A stretch of 64,000 nucleotides of DNA, from contig OZ244877.1 of the NCBI GenBank assembly GCA_965221145.1, positions 2,232,001 through 2,296,000 of the forward strand. The letters are read 5' to 3'. Position 1 is the stretch's first letter. Each line of letters starts with the position of its first letter. This DNA is from Bin5 sp965221145 (GTDB lineage Bacteria; Chloroflexota; Anaerolineae; Caldilineales; Caldilineaceae). Below, one piece after another: positions 36,931 to 46,165 of this stretch. Under the pieces are notes generated by a model that was not told the origin of the DNA, ran no database searches, and saw nothing but the letters and a program-made list of their open reading frames with translations. Made by a program: the position numbers and the translations under genes.

Positions 36931-37854
36931 CTACTCAATAACCATGCGCGGGTCGAACGCGTCGCGCAGGGCATCGCCGATAAAGTTGACGCTCAGCGCA
37001 GTGATGACAATCATCAAGCCCGGGGGAATCCAAATCCACGGGATCGTCTCCAGGATGCGCAGCGACTGGGCGTGGAACAACATGCTGCCCCAGCTGGCTG
37101 TCGGTTCGTTCACGCCCAGGCCGAGGAAGCTCAGGCTGGCCTCGGTCAGGATCGCGCCGGTGACGAGAAAGGTCATCTGAACCAACACCGGCCCGACCGC
37201 ATTCGGCAGAATGTGACGGAAGATGATGGAGTTGGGCTTTGCGCCCAAGGCACGCGACGCCATGACATAGTCCATTTCTCGCAAGCTGAGAAACTGCCCG
37301 CGCACGAGCCGCGCCAGACTCGGCCACCAGAACAGCCCGATCACCAATATCGTGTTCTGAATACCCGGATCCAGCATGGCGACCAATACCGTCACGATGA
37401 TCAGAGTGGGAAAACACATAAAGGTATCGGTTACGCGGCTGAGAAAGCCATCGACCATGCCGCCGTGATAGCCCATGACCGCGCCCAGGACAGTGCCCAG
37501 CAGCGTCACCAGCGTGGCCGACGCGAAACCGACCAGCAGCGAGATGCGCGCGCCGTAGATAATGCGGCTCCAGACATCGCGGCCCGTCTGATCAGTGCCC
37601 AGCCAGTGCGCCAAAGTTGGCGGGTCCTCCTTTTCGCGCAAATTGATCTTGTTGGGCGGATAGCGGCTCACCATTGGCGCGAAAATCGCCAGGATGATCA
37701 GTATTGTCACCGTTACCAGTCCGGCAAGGGCCAGCTTGTGGCGGCGAAATCGTCGCCAGGCGTAGCCGGTCGGCGTGATCGGCGCGCGCCGACCGCCCAG
37801 ATCAACGACTGCGTCTGACGCGTTGGCGCCGGTCAAGGTCGATTCATCTTGCAT
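36931..37854 (-). CDS. ABC transporter permease, DppC/OppC type
   Basis: 307 aa inner-membrane subunit of a peptide-type importer. N-terminal leader with ITPTGYAWRRFRRHKLALAG then a first membrane span (LVTVTILIILAIFAPMV); HWLGTDQTGRDVWSRIIYGA is the family's periplasmic signature; the EAA loop for ATPase contact is DYVMASRALGAKPNSIIFRH near 215. The C-terminus SFLGLGVNEPTASWGSML and FIGDALRDAFDPR is intact, in contrast to the remnant at 2680. Third gene of the binding protein, DppB, DppC order. Confidence 0.93.
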   Translation of the reverse strand: MQDESTLTGANASDAVVDLGGRRAPITPTGYAWRRFRRHKLALAGLVTVTILIILAIFAPMVSRYPPNKINLREKEDPPTLAHWLGTDQTGRDVWSRIIYGARISLLVGFASATLVTLLGTVLGAVMGYHGGMVDGFLSRVTDTFMCFPTLIIVTVLVAMLDPGIQNTILVIGLFWWPSLARLVRGQFLSLREMDYVMASRALGAKPNSIIFRHILPNAVGPVLVQMTFLVTGAILTEASLSFLGLGVNEPTASWGSMLFHAQSLRILETIPWIWIPPGLMIVITALSVNFIGDALRDAFDPRMVIE

Positions 37855-37894
37855 CGGTCTGACTGTTCAAATGCACTAGCATCCCCCGGCGGGA

Positions 37895-38863
37895 TCATGT
37901 AAAGCGAATGCGTGGGTCGACAAAGGCATAGGCAATGTCCGTTACCAGATTGCTCAATAGAACTGTAACGGCAATGAACAGGTTCATGCCCAGGATCAGA
38001 GGATAGTCTCGGGTCATCACGCCCTGCAACATCAGGACGCCCAGGCCCGGCCAGCGAAAGACGGTCTCGACGATCAGCGCGCCGCTGAACAGCCACGCCA
38101 CACTGAGGCCGACGCGCGTAACGATTGGAATCAGGGCGTTGCGCAGTATGTGGCGGTAAATGATCGTATGCACGCGCAGCCCCTTGGCCCTGGCGACGGT
38201 AGCGAAATCGGACTGCATGACATCCAACACGCTGGCGCGCGTAAAACGCACATACTCGGCCAGGTTCGCCATTGTAAGGACGAAGGCCGGCAGGATCAGA
38301 TGCTTCAGATTGTCGAGCAGGGAGAATCTCTCGATACCGGGCGTGCGCAGGCCGCCGGCCGGCAGCCAGTCGAGGTGGATAGCGAAGAGAAAGATCACCA
38401 GCAAGGCGAAAAAGAAGGCGGGCACACACACCCAGGTGAAGCTCAACGCCATCAGAATGTAGTCAAGGATCGAGTACTGATGCAGGGCGGAGTAGACGCC
38501 CAGGGTAACGCCCAGCGTGATCGCCAGGAGCGTGGAGACGACCATCAATTCCAGCGTGGCTGGAAGGCGATCTCTTATCTCGCGCACCACCGGTCTGCTG
38601 GTCGTCACCGATGCTCCCAGATTGCCGCGCGCCACCTGCTCCAGCCAGATCAGATAGCGCACAGGCGCCGGTCGGTCCAGGCCATACTCCTTGCGTAACT
38701 CCTCAACGTACTCCTTGGACGGCGCGACCACCCCGCGCGCCGGCGCCAGCATCGCAGCCAGCGGGTCTCCGGGCGCCATTTCCAGCAGGATAAAGATCAG
38801 AGCCGTGATCATCACAAGCACGGGAACGCTGACCGCCAGTCGTCGCAGGATATACTCACCCAC
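37895..38863 (-). CDS. ABC transporter permease, DppB/OppB type
   Basis: 322 aa with six predicted spans. I prefer the GTG at 38863 (VGEYILRRLAVSVPVLVMIT, preceded by GAGGAA) to the upstream TTG at 38878. Family landmarks: GDPLAAMLAPARGVV, YGLDRPAPVRYLIWLEQVAR, EAA loop YVRFTRASVLDVMQSDFATV then ARAKGL, and SGALIVETVFRWPGLGVL near the C-terminus. Partner of DppC downstream (40-bp gap) and of the lipoprotein at 39024. No ATPase genes for this transporter are in the window. Confidence 0.92.
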   Translation of the reverse strand: MGEYILRRLAVSVPVLVMITALIFILLEMAPGDPLAAMLAPARGVVAPSKEYVEELRKEYGLDRPAPVRYLIWLEQVARGNLGASVTTSRPVVREIRDRLPATLELMVVSTLLAITLGVTLGVYSALHQYSILDYILMALSFTWVCVPAFFFALLVIFLFAIHLDWLPAGGLRTPGIERFSLLDNLKHLILPAFVLTMANLAEYVRFTRASVLDVMQSDFATVARAKGLRVHTIIYRHILRNALIPIVTRVGLSVAWLFSGALIVETVFRWPGLGVLMLQGVMTRDYPLILGMNLFIAVTVLLSNLVTDIAYAFVDPRIRFT

Positions 38864-39023
38864 TCGTGGATTCCTCAATCATTTTCAGATAGATTCATTG
38901 GGCGTTGCGGGATGGAAGGAGTGTTCCTCGTTGCCCGTAGCCCTGGTGTCCAGTAGCGGGCGACGAGTGGTCATAGGCAGCAGTTGCCAGTGGCATCGCA
39001 GGCCACTGGCAACTGGGGTTCCA

Positions 39024-40694
39024 CTACTCCTCAATCCACCACTCGTGGATGTTCTTCTCGAACTGCCGACGCCAGATGTAGAGGCCGTCGGACTCGATAT
39101 GCACTCTGTTGTTGTAGACGATGCCGGCCGGCTTGCTGAACAGCCACACAAAGGGCAGGTCCTCGTTGAGGATGTCCTGCGCCTCGTTGTAGTGATCCTT
39201 GCGCTCCTGCTCGTCGGTCGTCGTCTTGGCCAGCGCAAACAGTTCATCGAGGCGCTCGCTGCAGTAGTGCGTGCCGTTCCAACCGGCCGGGTACTCGTAA
39301 TCGCAGCCGGACACCTGGATGAAATTGTCAGGGCTGCCAAACAACGACTGCGCGCCCATCTCTATGTCGGCGGTGTCGGTCAGGTACCAGTCCTGCTCGT
39401 CGACCGACCAGTCACCGAAGCGGATGCGCGCCTTGATCCCTACCTCCGTCAGATAGGCCTGAATCGCGGTCATCATCTCATGCGCCCAGGCCGACTGGTA
39501 GTAGTAGAAGATGTACAGCTCCCGGTCCGGATCCCAGTTGGCCTCTTCCAACAGCTGGCGGGAGAGATCGGGATCGTAGTTCCAGTGATCCAGATTCGGC
39601 TTCATGTAGGGGCCGCCGGGGATGAAGGAGTCGATCATCATTACCTGCCCCTTGAAGATCTCCTCCAGGATGGCGTCGCGGTCAATGGCGTGGGCCAACG
39701 CCTGGCGGAAAGGCAGGTTCAGTTCCGGCTTGGTCTGCTTGATCGCCATGAACATCGGCAGCGAAACCCCGCCTGCGCCCCCGGCGAACAGGTGCGGGAA
39801 GGAGTTCAGATGCTCGACCTCTTGCGGGCTCATCTCACCCATCGGGCCGTCTACCTCACCTGCCTCCAGGGCCGTGAGGTGGGCGTCTCGGCTGCCGCGC
39901 ACCATCAACACCCGCTCGATGTATGGCTTGCCCTTGAAGTAGTCGTCATTACGCGCAAACTCGACAAACTCGCCCGGCACCTCGCGCACATACTTAAACG
40001 GTCCGCTGCCAATCCGCTGCTCGACCCAGAAAGGATGGTTGCGCAGTTCACCACGCGGCACCTCTCCCAGAAGATGCTTGGGCCAGATCGAAACATCGGG
40101 CAGAACCGAGGGGAAGAAGGCGTTGGGCCGCTGCAACTGGATTTCAAGCGTCAGGTCGTCGATCACGATCACGCCCGCCAAAGTGTCTGTCTCGCCGGCC
40201 TTGTACTCTTCGAAGCCGACCACGTCATTCAGCTTCTGACCCCAGATCGACTGCGCTGACGGGTCGGATACCGTCTGGTAGCTCCAGGCGATATCCTCGG
40301 CCGTCAGCGGCTCGCCGTCATGCCAGCGGACGCCCTCGTGCAGATGGAAGGTGTAGGTCAGGCCATCGTCGGATATATCCCAGCTTTCGGCCAGGTCACC
40401 AATAATCTCGCCGGTGCGCGGCACCAATTTGGTCATCGTATTGGCGTCGACCGCGTCGAAAGCGATCGATACCTCCCACGAATAGTAGGTTGGGCTGGTT
40501 TCGTCCAGCAGCAAGCGCAACGTCCCGCCGTAGCGAGGACCGCTCGCCGCCGCCTCTGCGTCCGCAGACGAATCCTCCGCCATCTGCTCGCCTCCATCCG
40601 CATCCGCCGGGGCTGCGGGGGCCGCGCCGGCGCAAGCAGAAACCAGGACGCTCAGGGCCAGCAATACGCTCAACAATAAGGTGTACTTCCTCAT
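39024..40694 (-). CDS. ABC transporter substrate-binding lipoprotein (SBP_bac_5)
   Basis: 556 aa; start 40694 follows GGAGGAG. Lipoprotein signal MRKYTLLLSVLLALSVLVSA with lipobox Cys at 21, then an Ala-rich linker. Core signature YTFHLHEGVRWHDGEPLTAE near 115-134 and repeated aromatic-rich lobes. Acts as the external receptor for the permeases at 37895 and 36931. It presumably delivers the amino-acid- or amide-type substrate processed by the M20, aminotransferase and dehydrogenase genes downstream; this is inferred from operon order. Confidence 0.92.
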   Translation of the reverse strand: MRKYTLLLSVLLALSVLVSACAGAAPAAPADADGGEQMAEDSSADAEAAASGPRYGGTLRLLLDETSPTYYSWEVSIAFDAVDANTMTKLVPRTGEIIGDLAESWDISDDGLTYTFHLHEGVRWHDGEPLTAEDIAWSYQTVSDPSAQSIWGQKLNDVVGFEEYKAGETDTLAGVIVIDDLTLEIQLQRPNAFFPSVLPDVSIWPKHLLGEVPRGELRNHPFWVEQRIGSGPFKYVREVPGEFVEFARNDDYFKGKPYIERVLMVRGSRDAHLTALEAGEVDGPMGEMSPQEVEHLNSFPHLFAGGAGGVSLPMFMAIKQTKPELNLPFRQALAHAIDRDAILEEIFKGQVMMIDSFIPGGPYMKPNLDHWNYDPDLSRQLLEEANWDPDRELYIFYYYQSAWAHEMMTAIQAYLTEVGIKARIRFGDWSVDEQDWYLTDTADIEMGAQSLFGSPDNFIQVSGCDYEYPAGWNGTHYCSERLDELFALAKTTTDEQERKDHYNEAQDILNEDLPFVWLFSKPAGIVYNNRVHIESDGLYIWRRQFEKNIHEWWIEE

Positions 40695-40773
40695 AGGGTT
40701 CTCCTCCTGCCTGAAGTGAAACGGGATTCCGAACTACTCTGTTGAATCAAAGAGGCATTCCTCCGCCTCCTTG

Positions 40774-42198
40774 CTACTTGGCAAAGACAAAGGAGTAGAG
40801 CTTTGCGCGCTCCATGTGAAACTTTAGCGTGATGGGCCGTCCGTACAGTTGCGCGACATCGCTGCTGCCATTCCAGCGCACAGTGTGGCGCAGGCCGTCG
40901 CTGGCGATCAACTCGACTTCCTCGCGTCCATATCCGGGGATAGGGCGACCCTCGCCATCCAGGATTTCGACGGCCATTGAGCCGAGGCTGGCATCGGCGT
41001 TTACGATTAGTCGTTCGCCCGCCATCGTCAGTTTCTTGGTCGTCAGCGCGCCCTCGCCCGCGTCCATCGACACGAATCCGTCCAGCCTCAGCTTGGCCAG
41101 ACAGACCACGCCCCCCTGCGGCTCATTGCGCTTTGTCGCCCAATGCAGACCGCTGAAGCCTGCATAGTAGAACCAAATCTCATCCCCTACCACAAGTGGA
41201 TGCTGCATCACGAAGACCATGCCCTCGTCATGCTCCTCCGGCCCGGTGGGGATGAAAACCTGGCGGTCGCCGGCGCGCATCCACGTGTGGTTGTCGCGGC
41301 TGAAAGTCAGTTGAATGTCCACCTTATCCATCCACGGCGCGCCCGGCGTGATCTTAGGTTCCATGCCCGGCAACACGTGGTAGGCGGCAATGAAGCCCAA
41401 ATAGACATCCTCGTAGGGCATCCACTCCATGTTGTAAAACTGCCGGTCCCACGGCAGATCATCGTCGTCGGGCGCCATGATGATCCCGTAGGGCTTCCAG
41501 TTGAGGAAATCCTCGCTCTCGCTCTGCAACACGACGCGCGTACCATTCCCGCTCGGTCCGCCGTAGCCGTAGCCGTCGGCGAAATCGATCTTCTCCCAGT
41601 GGCGGCTATGCGCCACGTAACGTTCCAGCCGCGGCTCCCACATCACCGAGTGGGGGCTGTCGCTGATCTTGGCCACCCGCACATCGGGCATAGGATTCCA
41701 GCGCAGACCGTCCGCCGAGAAGGCGACGCCGACACCGTCACCGCAGTTGTAGATCATCTTGTAAAGCCTGCCCGGATCCGCCGCCACCGGGTCCTTGTAG
41801 ATGCCGGAGGTAACATTCCGCTGGCCGCGGTGAAAAACGAAGTTGTTGTCAGTGGAACCGCGATGGTCGATGATCCCCAGATTGGGCCGCTCCCAATGGA
41901 TGCCGTCATCGGAGGTGGCATAGGCGATCACGTTGAACGACCAGGGGTAGTCGGCGCACTCATACCACATCTTGAAGAGGCGCTCATCCTCGTCGTACAT
42001 CACCGTGCCCATGACGATGACATGCTCGTCACCGCCTACCTGTTGCGGCGGCTTAAGTTCGATGAGCGGGTTGTCGTGGAATTTGGTCGGTTGGTTCAGC
42101 GTGCGGAAGACGTTCTCTTGCTGGCCGACAATGAAGTCGTCGGCAAACAACTGTTTGCGGGTTCCAACGTCAACGGGAGGTTCGCCAAAGGGTGCCAT
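40774..42198 (-). CDS. GH43/GH32-like beta-propeller protein, paralogue 3
   Basis: 474 aa, no signal peptide. Family blocks: TRKQLFADDFIVGQQENVFR, MYDEDERLFKMWYECAD, ATSDDGIHWERPNLG, QSESEDFLNWKPYGI, FSRDNHTWMRAGDRQVFIP, and the C-terminal sandwich LIVNADASLGSMAVEILDG ending in LYGRPITLKFHMERAKLYSF. Shorter than copies 1 and 2 and more diverged. Directly downstream of the PhyH gene at 42264, repeating the PhyH-propeller pairing. Confidence 0.78.
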   Translation of the reverse strand: MAPFGEPPVDVGTRKQLFADDFIVGQQENVFRTLNQPTKFHDNPLIELKPPQQVGGDEHVIVMGTVMYDEDERLFKMWYECADYPWSFNVIAYATSDDGIHWERPNLGIIDHRGSTDNNFVFHRGQRNVTSGIYKDPVAADPGRLYKMIYNCGDGVGVAFSADGLRWNPMPDVRVAKISDSPHSVMWEPRLERYVAHSRHWEKIDFADGYGYGGPSGNGTRVVLQSESEDFLNWKPYGIIMAPDDDDLPWDRQFYNMEWMPYEDVYLGFIAAYHVLPGMEPKITPGAPWMDKVDIQLTFSRDNHTWMRAGDRQVFIPTGPEEHDEGMVFVMQHPLVVGDEIWFYYAGFSGLHWATKRNEPQGGVVCLAKLRLDGFVSMDAGEGALTTKKLTMAGERLIVNADASLGSMAVEILDGEGRPIPGYGREEVELIASDGLRHTVRWNGSSDVAQLYGRPITLKFHMERAKLYSFVFAK

Positions 42199-42263
42199 GG
42201 CCGAGTCCCTGGATCTGTGAGAGATTGGGGGCGTCTATTCTCGTGTTCAGTCTGTGCGCAGTG

Positions 42264-43043
42264 TCAGACGGCATAGGGTGCGGTGGACTCCTTGCCCTGA
42301 ATGAGCAGAATGTCGGATCGATAGCCCGGTAGCTGGCTCAAGTCAATCAGGCACTTGGCAGCGGACGGGATGTAACGCATGGCGTGTGCGCGGCGGCGGC
42401 GCTGCGTCTGATTGGCGGCAGTGGCGTGGAGAGAAAGGCTGTGCAGGAAGATGCAGCCCCCGGCCTTCACCGGCGCCGTCACCTCTTTCGCCAGCACATC
42501 GTCCGTCTCCAACTTTTCCACGCACTCGGCAGGCACCATCCCCAACTTGTGGCTGCCGGCGATCATTTGCAACGCGCCGTTTTCCAGCGTTACATCGTCG
42601 AGCGCCATCCACGCCGTAACCCAAGACTGCGGCAGCAGCCACGGCCAGGACGCCGCGTCCTGGTGGTATTCCTTGGCCGATCCATGCACGGGCGGTTTCA
42701 TGAACATCTCGTCCGCCAGTAGTTTAAGGTCCTGCGTTCCCAGCAGAGATTGGACGACGGCAAGAATCTTGGGATGTTTCGCCAGCCCCAGGTAGAGGTC
42801 GTCGTACCAGGCCAGGAACTCCAGCTTGCGCAGCCTGTCCAGACCGCTCGGCCCGCCTTCCAGTTCGGCCTGAATGGCTGGCTCTTCACGCCTCCACTCT
42901 CTGGGAATATGTGTAAGACGTCCCGAGCCAATCTCCTCTGTACGCTTGCGCAGGGGCTCAATCTCGGTCTCGGTCAACAGATCCTCGACCAACAGAAAGC
43001 CATCCCGCTCATACTGCAACTTCTGCGACGGTGTGAGTGACAT
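42264..43043 (-). CDS. Phytanoyl-CoA dioxygenase (PhyH) family oxygenase
   Basis: 259 aa. Fe(II) motif H-x-D in KEYHQDAASWPWLLPQS near residue 128, then VTAWMALDDVTLENGALQMI, and distal His in FLHSLSLHATAANQTQRRRRA near 210, followed by the Arg-rich oxoglutarate anchor. First gene of the long minus-strand run; the region upstream (43044 on) is gene-free, so a promoter for the cluster should lie there. Confidence 0.88.
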   Translation of the reverse strand: MSLTPSQKLQYERDGFLLVEDLLTETEIEPLRKRTEEIGSGRLTHIPREWRREEPAIQAELEGGPSGLDRLRKLEFLAWYDDLYLGLAKHPKILAVVQSLLGTQDLKLLADEMFMKPPVHGSAKEYHQDAASWPWLLPQSWVTAWMALDDVTLENGALQMIAGSHKLGMVPAECVEKLETDDVLAKEVTAPVKAGGCIFLHSLSLHATAANQTQRRRRAHAMRYIPSAAKCLIDLSQLPGYRSDILLIQGKESTAPYAV

Positions 43044-43512
43044 GATTCATTTCTCTCTGTGGGCGTTAGTGAACAGGTTTCAGCTTTCGCTGAGGGGATG
43101 GTCTGCGAACTGCGACCGCGGAGCTACCAAGCATAGGACACTGTTACGTCCCCATCATAAACATTCGCTGACCATCCTGTCAAACCGAAAAATTTCGCAC
43201 ACCTCTGAAGGATTTACTTTTTTCAGCAATATCCGATAAAATGAAAGTGTTCAGCGTCCCACAAAGTTCCCGAAAAAGGTCAATCTCGCCTCGTCGCGCT
43301 ATGACTGCAAGGCAGAGCGGAAAAGCTACAGTTCTCAACCCGGTCGGACGGTACTGACAGTAGGCTTCGCTCTGGGACTTTGGGCGCACAAAACTCTTGC
43401 CACAGCCTCGATCGGCAGCGATTGTCGGAGACGTATAAAGTCGCTTCTGCATTTCACGCCGGGTATCAAAGTTCTACTCCCGCCGCCGGTAAATCCTACT
43501 CGAAACACCCAG
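43044..43512. other. Gene-free region between divergent units
   Basis: About 470 bases with no supported gene. It separates the minus-strand cluster from the plus-strand permease remnant. Short frames here lack ribosome binding sites and family motifs. I could not pick a promoter with confidence. Confidence 0.5.
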
Positions 43513-43530
43513 CAGGAGGGCCTATGGAAT

Positions 43531-44037
43531 ATGGTCATGGTCAGCCAGATGATGGTTCCCTACATCGTGACTCTGGTGCCGCTCTATCTGCTCTTCGCCA
43601 GGTTCGATTGGATCGACACCTTCTACCCATTGATCGTGCCCGCCATCCTCGGCTCGCCCTTTTACATCTTTATGCTGCGCCAGTTTTTCCTGACAATACC
43701 GATGGAGTTGGAGGAGGCAGCCATCATCGACGGCTCCAGCCGCCTGCGAATCTGGTGGAGCATCATCCTGCCGCTGGCCAAGCCGGCCCTTGCAACCGTC
43801 GCCATTTTCAGCTTCATGTTCGCCTGGAACGATTTCACCGGCCCGCTGATCTTCCTTAACAGCCGCGAGAAGTTCACCCTGTCGCTCGGTCTCCAGGCCT
43901 TCATGTTCGAGCGCCGCACCATGTGGGGTCCGCTGATGGCGGCGTCAACAATGATGATCATTCCGATCCTGATCGTCTTCTTCCTGGCGCAGAAACACTT
44001 CATCCAGGGGATCGCGCTGACGGGGATCAAGGCCTGA
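43531..44037 (+). pseudogene. N-terminally truncated MalG-type sugar ABC permease
   Basis: 168 aa of a carbohydrate ABC importer inner-membrane subunit; complete members have about 270-300 aa. Homology begins near 43516 (EGLWNMVMVSQMMVPYIVTL), in the middle of the second or third membrane span, and runs intact through the EAA loop (MELEEAAIIDGSSRLRIWWS) to the normal C-terminus (FIQGIALTGIKA). No partner permease, binding protein or ATPase is adjacent. It is therefore a decayed remnant of a sugar transporter locus. Confidence 0.82.
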
Positions 44038-44203
44038 GTCAGCGTAGCAGCAAGTGAATTCCTATGTTTGGCTCTACCGCCTTGTGGAATGACCATACGA
44101 GTGAAGCTACCTGTGGCGTCGCCGTTGTCGGGCCTTCCAGCCATACAATGGAAGTCCCTTACACATCTGGAGATGAAGCAGTGTTGTTTTTGGAGGTAGA
44201 ACT

Positions 44204-45529
44204 GTGAACATAACTCAATTCACGATAGAGGAGGTTCGCTGTTTCGCCGACCGCCAACAGTTCAATATTCGCCCGTTGACCTTTCTGGTCGGGGAAAACA
44301 GTACTGGCAAGACCACCGCTCTGGCCTGTTTTCAGGCATTGGCCGACTACCTGAGTGGGAAGGGAGTCGACTTCAATTCAAATCCATATTCAATGGGGAT
44401 CTTCAGAGATATCGTTAGAAGAAGCAGGAAACCAGAGAAGAATTTTTGCCTAGGATTTAACTTTGAGGATAAGGATGAATTAGTTGAATTCACAGTTAGG
44501 TATATTGAGAAAAGTGGGGGGCTTGAACCCTCTGTCGAGTCGATGTCGATCAAGTTTTCTGATGGAGAAATCGTCCTTAAATCGAGAGACAATATCAAAT
44601 GGAGATTCGAACCAACGATTCTTGATGAGAAACGGAATCAGTATCACTTAGACGTGGGTACTGAGCGCCTGAATAGCGATGATCCCTTTTTCCCACTGAT
44701 TTACTTCATCAACAAGAGATTGGACGAGAAATCCGAACATCAGAGAGCCTTTTCGAGATATTTGAGGGATAAGTTAGAGAAGGGAAACGGCTTCCTGAGT
44801 CCAGGATATGAGCCGATAATCCCAGTATTCAGTACCTCTCCAGTCCGTTCTCGGCCGAAACGGATCTATGATCCGACCAGAGAATTCCAAGATCCTGAAG
44901 GTAGCGACGTTCCGATGCGGCTAATGCGGATAGCAGCCACGAAGCCAGAAGAGTGGGAAACTCTAAGGCATCAGCTTGTCAAGTTCGGTGAAAGTTCCGG
45001 GCTCTTTCAGAGTATCGAGATAAAGAACCTCGGTCGCTCAATGGGTGCATCATTTCAACTGAAAGTCAAAGTCAGAGGGCCGAATTCAAACATTATGGAC
45101 GTTGGCTACGGAGTAAGCCAGATTATGCCAATTCTGGTCTATGTCATGAACGCTTCCCAACCACAATCTCGTTTCTTGAAACGAGGTGAGAAGGGGTGCT
45201 TCTTGCTGCAACAGCCCGAAGTCCATCTTCACCCTAAGGCCCAGGCGGAACTCACGTCTTTGCTGGCCCAGCTTGCAAGTATAGGCAACCAATCGTTTAT
45301 TGTAGAAACGCATAGCGACTATATGATCGATCGCGCACGAATTGAAATCATGAAGGGCCGTCTCAGCAAAGATGACGTGTCACTGATTTACCTGGAACCA
45401 AAAAGGAATATTGTCAAAGTGCATAGCATTAGTTTTGACAGGATGGGTAATCTGGTCAATGTGCCCCCCCACTACCGAGACTTTTTCCTGCACGAATCCA
45501 GCCGGCTCATGGGCTTCGAGGATTCATAG
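44204..45529 (+). CDS. AAA-family ATPase (DUF3696/OLD-like), first ATPase of defence-like island
   Basis: 441 aa. GTG start with GGAGGT 6 bases upstream. SMC/RecF-type split ATPase: Walker A LVGENSTGKTT near residues 28-38, Walker B region GCFLLQQPEVHLHPKAQAEL near 340, and the switch His in FIVETHSDYMIDR near 365. The C-terminal IYLEPKRNIVKVHSISFDRM and NVPPHYRDFF resemble DUF3696. The stop directly abuts the ATG of a PIN-domain gene, forming a two-gene unit. Base composition is clearly more AT-rich than the flanks, suggesting horizontal origin. ATPases of this type occur in antiphage and restriction modules; that role is inference here. Confidence 0.85.
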   Translation: MNITQFTIEEVRCFADRQQFNIRPLTFLVGENSTGKTTALACFQALADYLSGKGVDFNSNPYSMGIFRDIVRRSRKPEKNFCLGFNFEDKDELVEFTVRYIEKSGGLEPSVESMSIKFSDGEIVLKSRDNIKWRFEPTILDEKRNQYHLDVGTERLNSDDPFFPLIYFINKRLDEKSEHQRAFSRYLRDKLEKGNGFLSPGYEPIIPVFSTSPVRSRPKRIYDPTREFQDPEGSDVPMRLMRIAATKPEEWETLRHQLVKFGESSGLFQSIEIKNLGRSMGASFQLKVKVRGPNSNIMDVGYGVSQIMPILVYVMNASQPQSRFLKRGEKGCFLLQQPEVHLHPKAQAELTSLLAQLASIGNQSFIVETHSDYMIDRARIEIMKGRLSKDDVSLIYLEPKRNIVKVHSISFDRMGNLVNVPPHYRDFFLHESSRLMGFEDS

Positions 45530-46087
45530 ATGTGCATAATTCTGGACGCCAATCTCTTTGGAAAGTTTGACGATCCGCACAACGAGGACATGAGGCCGGT
45601 GCATCGTTGGCTAAGCAAACACTATGGCAAAATCGTGTACAGCGATACCCCCAAACTTCGGAACGAATGGAAGATGGGAGGTAGCCGCCTGCTGGAAAGG
45701 TTGCGTCAGGATGGCAGTCTGAGGCTGGTTTCAAAAGCAGATGTGGAAAAGATGGAGAGTTCGTTGGAAGGATATGTCGAGTCGGATGACGAACATATCG
45801 TCGCTCTTGCGCTTGTGGCAGCCGTAAACGTCTTAGAAGCTGTTTGAAAAGTAACGCGTATCGCCCAGATAGGCCGAAAACAACCGTCCGAAAGCAGTCA
45901 GATCCTTCATCTGCACGCCATAATTCGTATCAATTGCGCCGTTTTGCCCTTAGCTTTACCCTTTTCAAACAGGCTCTTAGTCTCCAATGACCAAGCATTG
46001 CACAGAGATTTCAAGAATCTGGTTGGTGGCAGAGTCTATCAGACAAAATCACACGCCCATCTGCTCACCAGAGATACCTGCCCTTAG
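45530..46087 (+). pseudogene. PIN-domain (VapC-like) protein interrupted by a 139-bp MITE
   Basis: The frame starts MCIILDANLFGKFDDP (first acidic residue D6) and runs through SDDEHIVALALVAAVNVL, then enters an insertion at 45837 and stops at 45847. Removing the insertion and one copy of its 5-bp target duplication (144 bp in all) restores the frame exactly: VLVSNDQALHRDFKNLVGGR and on to the TAG at 46085, giving 137 aa. The restored S-N-D is the last acidic cluster of a PIN nuclease. The present truncated product lacks it, so the RNase is probably dead. Coupled to the ATPase upstream. Confidence 0.85.
45837..45975. mobile_element. 139-bp MITE with 15-bp inverted ends and 5-bp target duplication
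   Basis: Ends are AAGCTGTTTGAAAAG (45837-45851) and CTTTTCAAACAGGCT (45961-45975), inverted repeats with one or two mismatches. CTTAG flanks both sides (45832-45836 and 45976-45980). No coding capacity. The right half is homologous to 52763-52839, beside the IS1-like element. Confidence 0.85.
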
Positions 46088-46165
46088 ACGGTTGGGGTGG
46101 ACAATGTTGATACTTGTCTGGAGCCTTTGGGAGACTATGATAGTCCCAATCTAGGGAGCAGCGGA

